A stretch of DNA of 36,115 bases from contig JAQDWB010000021.1 in assembly GCA_027673765.1 (NCBI GenBank), forward strand, positions 1-36,115, read 5' to 3'. Under the pieces are notes generated by a model that was not told the origin of the DNA, made no database searches, and worked only from the letters and a program-made list of their open reading frames with translations. Origin of the DNA: Coriobacteriaceae bacterium AM113-163. GTDB taxonomy: Bacteria; Actinomycetota; Coriobacteriia; Coriobacteriales; Coriobacteriaceae. Both the position numbers and the translations under genes were made by a program. Below, piece by piece: positions 1-8,358 of the stretch (positions are counted from its first letter, which is position 1; the number at the start of each line of letters is the position of its first letter).

Positions 1-7
1 ACCGCAT

Positions 8-47
8 GGATTCGAACCTCGGTCGAGGCGCGGGCGTAAAGCGGACG
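8..47. repeat. tRNA-T-arm-like repeat fragment
   Basis: This stretch begins with GGATTCGAACC, the reverse complement of a tRNA T-loop, and continues into a GC-rich tail containing GCGGGCGTAAAGC. It aligns with 2825-2862 next to tRNA-Ser: the first 11 bases are identical, and most of the rest match with a 2-nt gap. It does not fold as a minus-strand tRNA because the T-stem does not close, so it is read as a dispersed tRNA-derived repeat cut by the window edge. A short hairpin (GTCGCGA/TCGCGAC, 83-101) lies between it and the first gene. Confidence 0.4.
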
Positions 48-138
48 ATTTCCTGTCGACTCGTGTAAGATTCCGAGTAGATGTCGCGACTTATTCGCGA
101 CCACTCCTTCTTCAAGCGACCGATCAGGGTGATATTTC

Positions 139-2580
139 GTGGCAGAGCGTCCGACATACAAGCTCAGGTTTCTCGATCCCAAGAAGCGCTTTCCGGCGAT
201 GCCCGAGCAGCCTGCGGGACGCTCATATGGCGTGGTCTGGAAACTCTTTGGCGAGGATCGGCATGAATCTTGTTATGTCGTCGAATTTGTTGGCAAAAGT
301 CATGTGTCGCTTTTGGGCTACGTAAGCGTTTCGGGTGAGGTGTACAAGGTGGACCGCCCCGTCAGCGAGGCTCCGCTGCCCAACGATCCCGACATGGAAC
401 TGGTCCTTGACGAGTCGGACTCCGGTATTGGTGAGATTGTGGTTCGGCGAGCCAACGGCACGATGCGCGCGTGCGCGCGAACCGTCGGCTCTCCCGAAGG
501 CCCCATGCGCGAGCAGTCCGACCACGAGACATGGAATTCGACCCGCTCCCTTCCTTACGGCGAGTTCATGGCATCGATGTTCCTGCGCTACGTGATATTC
601 GCTGACTCCGAAAATGCCATTGCGAGCACGGCGGACGCCGGCGGACTCGACGAGGGTATGCAAAATGTTATCGACAAGATCAAGCTCGTAAAGTTGCCCG
701 AGCCGGTCGAGGTGTTTTTGGGCTTTAACACGGCACCGCTCCCTGATGCTATCGAGACGCTGCTTTACCGCGTTGACCATGCCGAGAATCCGAGCGGTAT
801 CGAGCGCTATGCCGCCGCCCTTATGAGTGAAATTGACTTGCCTCGCTTGCGCACCATCGCCGCTAAGTCCGAGATGAGCCTGGCTCGCATCGATCGCTCA
901 AAGCTTTTCTATCTCAATTTTGATCGCAGCCTGCTGGACCAGGACGAGATTGACATGCTGCTTGCCATCGAGTGCCGTCTTAACCGTCTCTCCGGCATCC
1001 TTGAGCACATCGGGGCCGGATTGGTCCCTGCGGCATCCTCGCCGAGCCTTGAGGGCTGCGCGCTCTTTGATGCGTGGCATATCGCCAAGACGACCAACGA
1101 TGTTCCCCGACTGCTTGATACGGCCTCGAGCGATAACCCGTGGGGCAAACCGGGTACGGTGGCTTGCCAGCCGGGCGGTGAGTGGGATGTGCGTACCCGC
1201 TTCGCGCGTATTGTCGAGGCACTTAACGTGGTCACGCGGCTCGACTATACCTATCGGGCAAACGTTGCCGAGGGGATCATGCTCGTTCGGTTTGGGCAGT
1301 CTGCCGTTGATGCCATGCCGCAACGTGAATACGACGCTCAAGATGACGCCTGGCGCGAGTTGGACGAGGACGCGCGTGCGATCTGGGCCGCGGAGCACGA
1401 TGCGCGCGTGGCACTCACGCTTGCGGCAGCGTGTTTTGCCGCGGGCACCTGCATCACGCGCTGCTATGTGCAGATTGCTGCTCCCGACAGTGAGCAGGGC
1501 GAGCGCGTTGTCGCAACGTATTTCCTTGGGCGCGCGGCCTATCTGGCCGATTGCGTGCCTGTCGCCAAGGATCTTGAGAGCATGGACATGGACGATATGC
1601 CGTGCAAGCGTGTGCTTGAGGCGTATGAGTCAACCGCTCCGGAGACGATTGAACCGGCGGAGGTTCATGCTCGTCCGCGTGATGACCATCGCATGCTGCC
1701 GCCGGCGCTGCGCGATCTGCTGCTTGCCGATACGGCTGACGAGCTGGAGGTCATGGAAGAGGACGACGACCCATACGTGGCCCGTGTTGTTGAATTGCGC
1801 GAGCAGGCAAAAGTCGACCGTACAGGTGCTTTTGAAGGTTTTTCCCGTCTTGTCGAGGAGTTGGAGGCCAAGTGCGCCGTCGCCGAGCTTTTGGCGACAG
1901 GTCCGGTTCAAACGCAGTTTTGCGATAACCAGCTGGTGCGCATGGTGCTACCGGTGTTGGAAGAAGACCGCTCTGTGCGAATCCTTCGTGCGCCCGATGC
2001 GCTGTACTTTGCCCAGCACGAGATCTGCAGCTTTTACGCCGAGCAAGAGGACTTTGAACGAGCGCTGCCCGAGGTGCGCCATCTTTACGATCTGGCGCGC
2101 TCGTCCATGCAGTCGCACTTTGCGCTCATCAACGTGCTTGCGCGTCTGGAGCGCTTTGACGAGATTATCGAGGTGGCGCGCCACGGCCTACGTATTGCCA
2201 GCGATCGTTCTGCAATCGGCTACCTGTTCTATCGCTTGGCGTTTGCCTATTGGAATTGCGATCAGCTCGACCTGGCGCTGGCTTGTTACCGTCTGGTGCC
2301 GCGCGGCGAGGAGTCGGGCAGCAGCGCGCTGGAAGAAATGCAGGGCCTTATGAACGAGATGGGCGTCAGCGAGCCTCCGACGTTCGAGGAAGCGGTCGAG
2401 ACCATCCACAAGGCTGGACTAGAGCTGCCGCCAGTGTCCGCCGTGACGAATCAGCTGGCAGATGCCGCTGTGCAACTGGTCGACAACGGTTTCTTTTTCC
2501 TGGCGCGCGGTTGTATCTTCCAAATGTGGCGCACCATGGGCAACGACGAGCTCGGCTCCCTCAACCGCTCGCTGGGGTAG
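139..2580 (+). CDS. Uncharacterised large TPR-like protein
   Basis: An 813-residue soluble protein that I do not recognise by family. The GTG start at 139 follows an AGGGTGAT ribosome-binding stretch. There is no signal peptide or membrane segment. Roughly residues 620-740 are helical with TPR-like spacing (alternating aromatic and Ala/Leu helices with LARLERF- and AFAYWN-type segments), which suggests a protein-interaction scaffold. The N-terminal 200 residues look globular and mixed, and there is an acidic patch (EVMEEDDDPY) near residue 540. Codon use matches the neighbouring genes, and the gene stands alone, with tRNA-Ser downstream. It may be a lineage-restricted Coriobacteriia protein; the function is unknown. 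Confidence 0.8.
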   Translation: MAERPTYKLRFLDPKKRFPAMPEQPAGRSYGVVWKLFGEDRHESCYVVEFVGKSHVSLLGYVSVSGEVYKVDRPVSEAPLPNDPDMELVLDESDSGIGEIVVRRANGTMRACARTVGSPEGPMREQSDHETWNSTRSLPYGEFMASMFLRYVIFADSENAIASTADAGGLDEGMQNVIDKIKLVKLPEPVEVFLGFNTAPLPDAIETLLYRVDHAENPSGIERYAAALMSEIDLPRLRTIAAKSEMSLARIDRSKLFYLNFDRSLLDQDEIDMLLAIECRLNRLSGILEHIGAGLVPAASSPSLEGCALFDAWHIAKTTNDVPRLLDTASSDNPWGKPGTVACQPGGEWDVRTRFARIVEALNVVTRLDYTYRANVAEGIMLVRFGQSAVDAMPQREYDAQDDAWRELDEDARAIWAAEHDARVALTLAAACFAAGTCITRCYVQIAAPDSEQGERVVATYFLGRAAYLADCVPVAKDLESMDMDDMPCKRVLEAYESTAPETIEPAEVHARPRDDHRMLPPALRDLLLADTADELEVMEEDDDPYVARVVELREQAKVDRTGAFEGFSRLVEELEAKCAVAELLATGPVQTQFCDNQLVRMVLPVLEEDRSVRILRAPDALYFAQHEICSFYAEQEDFERALPEVRHLYDLARSSMQSHFALINVLARLERFDEIIEVARHGLRIASDRSAIGYLFYRLAFAYWNCDQLDLALACYRLVPRGEESGSSALEEMQGLMNEMGVSEPPTFEEAVETIHKAGLELPPVSAVTNQLADAAVQLVDNGFFFLARGCIFQMWRTMGNDELGSLNRSLG

Positions 2581-2629
2581 GCGAAGCTTTCAAGAAGGAA
2601 AGGCTGCTAGGCAATTAGAAAATTTCCTC

Positions 2630-2658
2630 TTGCTCATCCTTGGCTGTTTGGTTACTAT
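2630..2658 (+). promoter_or_regulatory. Promoter of tRNA-Ser
   Basis: TTGCTC (2630-2635) and TACTAT (2653-2658) are separated by exactly 17 bp and lie 14 bp upstream of the mature tRNA 5' end. This fits a sigma-70-type promoter that gives a very short leader. Confidence 0.55.
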
Positions 2659-2672
2659 AGAACGGCTGTTAC

Positions 2673-2763
2673 GGAGAGCTGACCGAGAGGCCGAAGGTGC
2701 TCGCCTGCTAAGCGAGTATGCCCCAAAAGGGCATCTGGGGTTCGAATCCCCAGCTCTCCGCCA
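2673..2763 (+). tRNA. tRNA-Ser (anticodon GCU)
   Basis: A complete class II tRNA with an encoded CCA. The acceptor stem GGAGAGC (2673-2679) pairs with GCTCTCC before G-CCA at the 3' end (2761-2763). The anticodon arm is CTCGC-CTGCTAA-GCGAG with anticodon GCT. A long variable arm (ATGCCC/GGGCAT) marks it as a serine tRNA. The T-arm is CTGGGG-TTCGAAT-CCCCAG. It reads the AGC and AGU codons. A promoter lies immediately upstream and a strong terminator 15 bp downstream. Its 3' end is repeated at 2937. Confidence 0.97.
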
Positions 2764-2777
2764 GTATGAATTGAAAG

Positions 2778-2803
2778 AAGGGTCCCATCTGGGGCCCTTT
2801 TTT
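2778..2803 (+). terminator. Intrinsic terminator of tRNA-Ser
   Basis: AAGGGTCCC and GGGGCCCTT form a 9-bp stem with one G-T pair around an ATCT loop, followed by a run of Ts. It lies just after the tRNA. Confidence 0.85.
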
Positions 2804-2815
2804 GGTGCGGAGAAA

Positions 2816-2953
2816 GGAGGCTGGGGATTCGAACCCGAGAGGGCACGGGCGTTAAGCAAACGCGAAAGCGTTTGTAGCCCGTGGGCGAAAAGCCGCCAGG
2901 CTTTGAAGCCGGAGGGCATGCGTAGCATGCCCGGACATCCCCAGCTCTCCGCC
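2816..2953. repeat. Palindrome cluster enclosed by T-arm copies
   Basis: The outer arms GGAGGCTGGGGAT (from 2816) and ATCCCCAGCTCTCC (from 2937) are inverted copies of the tRNA-Ser 3' arm. Between them lie stacked hairpins: CACGGGC/GCCCGTG enclosing CAAACGC-GAAA-GCGTTTG, then GGCTTTGAAGCC, then GGGCATGC-GTA-GCATGCCC. Read on the minus strand it is a multi-hairpin cloverleaf ending in a T-arm-like GGGTTCGAATCCCC. No coding potential is seen. It could be a decayed integrative element, a tRNA-derived mobile repeat or a structured RNA. Confidence 0.55.
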
Positions 2954-2995
2954 AGTACGAATTTGAAGAAGGGTCCCATTTGGGGCCCTTTTTAT
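2937..2995 (+). repeat. Duplicate of tRNA-Ser 3' end plus terminator
   Basis: This copy of 2746-2803 repeats the 3' half of the T-arm, the acceptor strand with CCA, the spacer and the terminator (AAGGGTCCC-ATTT-GGGGCCCTT, 2969-2990), with only a few substitutions. Direct repeats of a tRNA 3' end are the usual footprint of tyrosine-integrase attachment sites, but only about 130 bp separates the copies and no integrase is present. A terminator-containing tandem duplication is an alternative. Confidence 0.75.
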
Positions 2996-3005
2996 TATCA
3001 AGAAT

Positions 3006-3026
3006 GGCGGCTGGGGATTCGAACCC
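3006..3026 (-). repeat. Third T-arm copy (inverted)
   Basis: GGCGGCTGGGGATTCGAACC is an inverted copy of the tRNA-Ser T-arm. It closely matches 2819-2836 and lies directly downstream of the duplicated terminator. Confidence 0.7.
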
Positions 3027-3028
3027 TC

Positions 3029-3062
3029 AAAAAAAGAGGCATCCTTTCGGACGCCTCCTTTT
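3029..3062 (-). terminator. Terminator of the carboxypeptidase gene
   Basis: On the minus strand GAGGCGTCC-GAAA-GGATGCCTC forms a 9-bp stem with one G-T pair, followed by seven Ts. It sits just past the stop codon of the leftward gene ending at 3086. Confidence 0.85.
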
Positions 3063-3085
3063 AATGGGCTTATTATTCTTGCGCA

Positions 3086-4426
3086 CTACACCTCGGGCGC
3101 CTTGGCGACGGTCTCGCTTTCTGCCGTGAGCGGGCGGTTGTCGATGCGACGGCCCAAGCGATCGAGCTTTACGAGTAGCCATTCAATGGGATTCGGCCCT
3201 GCGCCTTCCTCGTCGGCAACTAGGTCCATGACGGCGATCTTGGTGCCGTCCTGCTTGAGCGTGACGCTGCCCACCTTGTCGCCCACATGCACCGTGCCCG
3301 AAAGATCGTCGTAGCTAACCTTTTCGGTCACCTCGCCGGCAAGGGAAAACACGGTCGCTTGCGCCGTAGGATCGGCGAGTGTGGCGTCGATCGTCTTATC
3401 CGTCCAGTCGGTTTGGCCAATGCGCGCCATAAGCGGGTTGCCGTTGGCGGTCTTTTCCTGCGTGTTGGCGATTGCGACCGTCACCTTGTGGCCGTAGTAC
3501 CAGTTGGCAAGGCTGGCGGTATCGGTAAAGCGCTGGTCGGTGGTGGTGGAGTTCAAAATAACAGTGTAGATCTCGTCGCCGTCGCGGTTGTAGGCGCTCG
3601 TAAAGCAGTAGCCCGCGTCGTCGGTGGTGCCGGTCTTGCCGCCAATGTTTCCGTCCTGACCGAGCAAAACGTTGTGCGTGTCCATGGAATGCGAATGGTC
3701 GGTGCCGTCGGCGCCCGTGACCTCGATCCAGGAATCCTCGCTCGCTACGACCTCGCGGATCGTGTCGTTTTTCATGACCTCCTGCATCATCAGCGCTACG
3801 TCGTGTGCGGTTGAGTGCATATCGCCAGCCCACTCATCAAAGTCCAGACCATGCGGGTTTTCAAAAAGCGTACCGGTGCAGCCGAGCTTCTTAGCGCGCT
3901 CGTTCATGGCCTTCACAAAGGTTGCCTCGGCGTCTTTGGTCTTAGGGTCGATCTTCTTGCCCACATATTCGGCGAGCACGATGGCGGCGTCGTTGCCCGA
4001 GGGAATCATCAGGCCGCGCAGTGCCTGCTTCACGGTGAGCTCGTCGCCTTCGAGTAGGCCGGCTGTTGAATTGCCCACGGTGGCTGCGGCGTTGCTCACC
4101 GTGACCTTCTCGTCCATCTTGCAATTCTCGACGGTTAGGATTGCGGTCATGACCTTGGTGATCGAGGCAATCTTGACCTGCTCATCGGCACCGCGGGCAT
4201 AGTAGACGGTGCCGTCTTTGCCCATGACGAGGGCATTGGTCGCATCGATATCGGGCAGGTTTTCGGCCGTGATGCCGCGCGCATCGGCGGTTTTGCCGCA
4301 AACATTGTCGGTCGTGAGTACTTGGGCGCCGGCGACGGTGGGCACGCCAGCGGCAAGGGCGATAGCGCAGACAAAGCCGGCGGCAAGCTGGGCTGAGCGC
4401 TTTGCAAAAGAGGTGAGGGACTTCAC
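3086..4426 (-). CDS. Serine-type D-Ala-D-Ala carboxypeptidase (PBP5/DacF-like)
   Basis: A low-molecular-mass penicillin-binding protein that trims the terminal D-Ala from peptidoglycan stem peptides outside the membrane. From the chosen GTG (4424-4426) it has 446 residues. It starts with a basic stretch and a hydrophobic signal segment ending in VAGAQ. The three active-site motifs are present: SITK (Ser88, Lys91), SGN (143-145) and KTG in GGKTGTT. The C-terminal portion resembles the PBP5 beta-rich domain and ends in a possibly amphipathic helix (NPIEWLLVKLDRLG). The frame stays open to an ATG at 4537, but the signal peptide and a -10 box at 4466-4471 argue for the downstream start. The gene is divergent from a VanR/VanS-like pair. 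Confidence 0.93.
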   Translation of the reverse strand: MKSLTSFAKRSAQLAAGFVCAIALAAGVPTVAGAQVLTTDNVCGKTADARGITAENLPDIDATNALVMGKDGTVYYARGADEQVKIASITKVMTAILTVENCKMDEKVTVSNAAATVGNSTAGLLEGDELTVKQALRGLMIPSGNDAAIVLAEYVGKKIDPKTKDAEATFVKAMNERAKKLGCTGTLFENPHGLDFDEWAGDMHSTAHDVALMMQEVMKNDTIREVVASEDSWIEVTGADGTDHSHSMDTHNVLLGQDGNIGGKTGTTDDAGYCFTSAYNRDGDEIYTVILNSTTTDQRFTDTASLANWYYGHKVTVAIANTQEKTANGNPLMARIGQTDWTDKTIDATLADPTAQATVFSLAGEVTEKVSYDDLSGTVHVGDKVGSVTLKQDGTKIAVMDLVADEEGAGPNPIEWLLVKLDRLGRRIDNRPLTAESETVAKAPEV

Positions 4427-4465
4427 GGATTTCGCTTTCGACGGGATGGTCTCTTCTGGAACTAG

Positions 4466-4471
4466 AGTATA
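4466..4471 (-). promoter_or_regulatory. -10 box of the carboxypeptidase gene
   Basis: On the minus strand this reads TATACT, one mismatch from consensus, about 40 bp upstream of the preferred GTG start. No good -35 is seen. Its position makes the longer N-terminal reading unlikely. Confidence 0.4.
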
Positions 4472-4623
4472 TCGTTTGCCGGCGTCGGCGATCATCGCGT
4501 GCGTGCGTGGCCCACATCCGCGCCCGAACGGGTACAAGGGTGCTTAAGGCCGACTTAATCACCCACGCTTGTTGTGTGTGGCGTGCGTCGCCTCGGGCAT
4601 AATGGAGCGCGAGAGGAGCACGC

Positions 4624-5319
4624 ATGAACGAGCGCATTTTGGTAGTTGATGACGAGAAGGCCATCGCCGACTTGGTTGGTATCTACCTTACAAAAGAGGG
4701 CTTTGATGTCCAGATTGCCTATAGCGGGGCCGATGCTGCCAAGGCAATCCTGGAGCAGGAGTTCGATCTGGCACTGTTGGATGTCATGCTGCCCGATATC
4801 GATGGCTTTGAGCTACTGCGTACGATCCGTTTCAGCCATACCTATCCTGTGATCATGCTGACGGCGCGCGATGCCCAGCAAGACAAGATCGAGGGCCTTT
4901 CGCTTGGCGCGGACGATTACGTGGTTAAGCCGTTCCGTCCGCTGGAGCTCATCGCGCGCGTGCACGCTCAGCTTCGCCGCTACACCAGCTACGGTAGCCG
5001 CTCGCAGGCGGCCGAGTCGCCGACCATCCAGCTCGACGGCCTGGAGATCAACCGCGATGCTCGTTCCGTAACGGTGGACGGTGCACCGGTACGCCTCACG
5101 CCCATCGAGTATTCCATCTTGCTGTATCTGGTTGAGCATCGCGGCAGCGTGGTAGCCGTGGAGGATCTGTTCCGCGCGGTGTGGAACGAGGATTTTATGC
5201 CCGGCTCCAACAATACGGTGATGGTGCACATTCGCCACCTGCGCGAAAAGATTGGCGACGACGCTCAAAAGCCGCGCTTTATCAAAAACGTCTGGGGCGT
5301 CGGCTACATAATCGAATAG
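4624..5319 (+). CDS. OmpR/VanR-family response regulator
   Basis: A 231-residue DNA-binding response regulator. The N-terminal receiver domain (about 1-120) has the acidic pocket VVDDE, phospho-acceptor Asp53 in LLDVMLPD, the conserved Thr in MLTARD and Lys in VVKPF. The C-terminal winged helix (about 130-231) has the family ending GVGYIIE. The ATG is preceded by GAGAGGAG. The next gene, a histidine kinase, begins 25 bp after its stop, so the two are very likely co-transcribed. The receiver and kinase sequences resemble the VanRS family, and the adjacent divergent D,D-carboxypeptidase suggests a cell-wall-related regulon. That target is inference. Confidence 0.93.
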   Translation: MNERILVVDDEKAIADLVGIYLTKEGFDVQIAYSGADAAKAILEQEFDLALLDVMLPDIDGFELLRTIRFSHTYPVIMLTARDAQQDKIEGLSLGADDYVVKPFRPLELIARVHAQLRRYTSYGSRSQAAESPTIQLDGLEINRDARSVTVDGAPVRLTPIEYSILLYLVEHRGSVVAVEDLFRAVWNEDFMPGSNNTVMVHIRHLREKIGDDAQKPRFIKNVWGVGYIIE

Positions 5320-5344
5320 CGCCTTTGATGGTGGGGAAGTGGAT

Positions 5345-6583
5345 ATGACAAAAGACGATAGGCAGGCATTCGAGGTGCCCGATCGACTCTTTGAATACGT
5401 ACGGGCAGTCGTCGACAACCGCGCGCTTGCGACGGTGCTGCTCTTTTTGCTGAGCCTGCTGCTGATTGGCATCGACAACATCGCCGGAGTCTTAGCGGTG
5501 CTGCTTGTCGGCTTTTTGCTGATCGATCGATTCGAAATCGTGCGCCGTTGCGTGGTGATTGGCGGTGCCGCGTGGGCCATGACGTTGGCGATTGGCGCCA
5601 TGGCGCTCGGCGGCATCGAAGGGCCGGTGCTGTTCGATGCCGGCTTTGTATTCAACATGCTTGGCTTTGTGCTGGCGCTTGCCGTGTGCGTTCTGTTCTT
5701 TTGCGGCCGCGCCCTGTACTACCATGGCTACGAGCAGGGCGAGCAGCATGCCGATTGTGTGCTGGCCGCTCGTATTCAAGATCGCCTGATCGATCACCCC
5801 GACACCTGGGATAACATCGACGGCGACTTCTTGGAGGTCGAGGGCGCCCTTAACCGCGTGCGTGACCGTGAGCGCAAGGTGCAGCAAGCTCTGCGTGACG
5901 AGTCGCATCGCAAGGACGATTTGGTCACGTACTTGGCACATGACCTACGCACCCCGCTTGCCAGTGTGGTGGGCTATCTTTCGCTGCTGCAAGAGGCTCC
6001 TGAGCTGCCGGTTGAGCAACGTGCGCGCTTTACGGGCGTGGCACTCGACAAGGCGCACCGGCTCGATGCGCTCATCGAGGAGTTCTTCGATATCACGCGC
6101 TTTGACTTCCACGATATCGTGCTCACGCGCGGCTATGTTGATCTGGGGTTGCTGCTGGCTCAGGTGGCTGACGAGTTCTATCCCATCCTCAACGAGCGGC
6201 ATAAGGAAGCCCAAGTTGATATTCGCGAGGACCTGACGGTGCTCGTGGATGGCGACAAGATGGCCCGCGTGTTCAACAACATCATGAAAAACGCCGTCGC
6301 CTATAGCTACGAGGGCTCGACCATCACGATTGAGGCCAGGCGCCAAGACGATGGTGGCGTGCGCGTGCGCTTTATCAATCAGGGCGATCCTATCCCTGCG
6401 GCTAAGCTCAAGGTAATCTTTGAGAAGTTCTATCGCCTGGATGCGGCGCGTGCGACCAATCGCGGTGGTGCCGGTTTGGGCCTTGCTATTGCCAAGGAGA
6501 TCATCGCGGCACACGGCGGTACCGTTGCATGTGAATCGACGCCCGAACACACGATATTCACCATCGAGCTGCCCGCCGCATAG
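5345..6583 (+). CDS. VanS-like membrane sensor histidine kinase
   Basis: A 412-residue sensor kinase partnering the preceding regulator. About four hydrophobic segments occupy residues 25-125, leaving little extracellular sensor domain. The dimerisation helix carries the phospho-acceptor His199 in YLAHDLRTPLASVVGYLSLL, a sequence typical of VanS kinases. An HATPase domain follows with N (NIMKNAVAYS), F (FEKFYRLD) and G (GGAGLGLAIAKEI) boxes. A GTG at 5339 overlaps the GGGGAAG ribosome-binding site, so the ATG at 5345 is preferred. The signal sensed is unknown; cell-envelope stress or glycopeptide is a family-based guess. No vanHAX-type genes are adjacent. Confidence 0.9.
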   Translation: MTKDDRQAFEVPDRLFEYVRAVVDNRALATVLLFLLSLLLIGIDNIAGVLAVLLVGFLLIDRFEIVRRCVVIGGAAWAMTLAIGAMALGGIEGPVLFDAGFVFNMLGFVLALAVCVLFFCGRALYYHGYEQGEQHADCVLAARIQDRLIDHPDTWDNIDGDFLEVEGALNRVRDRERKVQQALRDESHRKDDLVTYLAHDLRTPLASVVGYLSLLQEAPELPVEQRARFTGVALDKAHRLDALIEEFFDITRFDFHDIVLTRGYVDLGLLLAQVADEFYPILNERHKEAQVDIREDLTVLVDGDKMARVFNNIMKNAVAYSYEGSTITIEARRQDDGGVRVRFINQGDPIPAAKLKVIFEKFYRLDAARATNRGGAGLGLAIAKEIIAAHGGTVACESTPEHTIFTIELPAA

Positions 6584-6604
6584 CTAGCGTGCCCTTACAA
6601 ACAC

Positions 6605-6672
6605 TTGACAATGTGCTCACGTGCGTATGAGCCGCGATTCCTACTATCGATACTGCTGAATTGATATCGATA
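6605..6672 (+). promoter_or_regulatory. pstB upstream region with twin TATCGATA sites
   Basis: TTGACA at 6605-6610 is a perfect -35 hexamer; the best -10 is TATGAG, 15 bp downstream, which is weak. Two identical palindromes TATCGATA (6645-6652 and 6665-6672) start 20 bp apart, about two helical turns, and the second abuts the ribosome-binding site. A regulator binding site is inferred. Confidence 0.4.
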
Positions 6673-6686
6673 TGGAGGTGTGCGGT

Positions 6687-7562
<876 letters not shown>

Positions 7563-7626
7563 CGCTGTCTTTTACAGGTGCTTTTAGGGTTAAGATGCGG
7601 TCATGCCGGCCGCAAAGGGGTTCAAC

Positions 7627-8355
7627 ATGATCTACTACGTCGAGGACGATGACAACATCAGGGATTTGACGGTCTATGCGCTGCGCAAGCAGGGAATCGA
7701 GGCCGAGGGCTTTTCGTGCGACGGCGAGTTTAAGGCCGCCGTGGCGCGACGGGTACCCGATGCCGTCCTGCTCGACATCATGCTGCCCGACACCGATGGC
7801 TTGGCGATTATGCGCCGCCTGCGTGCCGATCGCCTGACGGCGACGGTGCCCATCATGATGCTTACCGCCAAGGACACCGAACTCGACAAGGTGATGGCGC
7901 TCGATGGCGGTGCCGACGATTACCTGACTAAGCCGTTTTCGCTCATGGAGCTTGCGAGCCGCTGCCGCGCACTGCTGCGTCGCGGCGGCATGGTCAAGCA
8001 GGCGAGCGATGTGCTCAGCGTGGGCGACATCGTGCTTTCGCCCAGCCATCGCGAGGTGACCGTTGCCGGCGAGCCGCTTAAGCTCACCCTGCGCGAGTTC
8101 GACCTGCTCGAGTACCTCATGCGCAAGCCCGGCGTGGTCTTTACCCGAGAGTCGTTGCTGCAGAGCGTGTGGGGCTGGGACTTCGACGGCGGTTCGCGCA
8201 CCGTTGACGTGCACGTGCAGACGCTTCGCCAAAAACTGGGCGAGCATGCCAGCGCCATCGAGACCGTGCGCGGCGTGGGTTATCGCCTGGCCGAGCCTTC
8301 TGCCGGTGATGGTGCCGAAGGCGACGACACCGCGGCCACCGCATCGGAGGAGTAA
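7627..8355 (+). CDS. PhoB/PhoP-like response regulator
   Basis: A 242-residue OmpR-family regulator. The receiver has the VEDDD pocket, phospho-acceptor Asp50 in LLDIMLPD, MLTAKD and LTKPF. The winged-helix domain ends in TVRGVGYRL, followed by an acidic Asp/Ala/Glu tail of about 20 residues. An upstream ATG at 7603 is possible, but AAGGGG is correctly spaced for 7627 and the protein then begins at the first receiver strand. The gene lies 64 bp after pstB, and the kinase gene starts 3 bp after its stop. Its position next to pstB suggests control of phosphate starvation genes; this is contextual inference. Confidence 0.9.
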   Translation: MIYYVEDDDNIRDLTVYALRKQGIEAEGFSCDGEFKAAVARRVPDAVLLDIMLPDTDGLAIMRRLRADRLTATVPIMMLTAKDTELDKVMALDGGADDYLTKPFSLMELASRCRALLRRGGMVKQASDVLSVGDIVLSPSHREVTVAGEPLKLTLREFDLLEYLMRKPGVVFTRESLLQSVWGWDFDGGSRTVDVHVQTLRQKLGEHASAIETVRGVGYRLAEPSAGDGAEGDDTAATASEE

Positions 8356-8358
8356 CCC

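Noticed and set aside
1..60. Minus-strand tRNA at the left edge
   Set aside because: The T-loop sequence is present, but the T-stem does not pair and no anticodon arm follows; treated as a repeat fragment.
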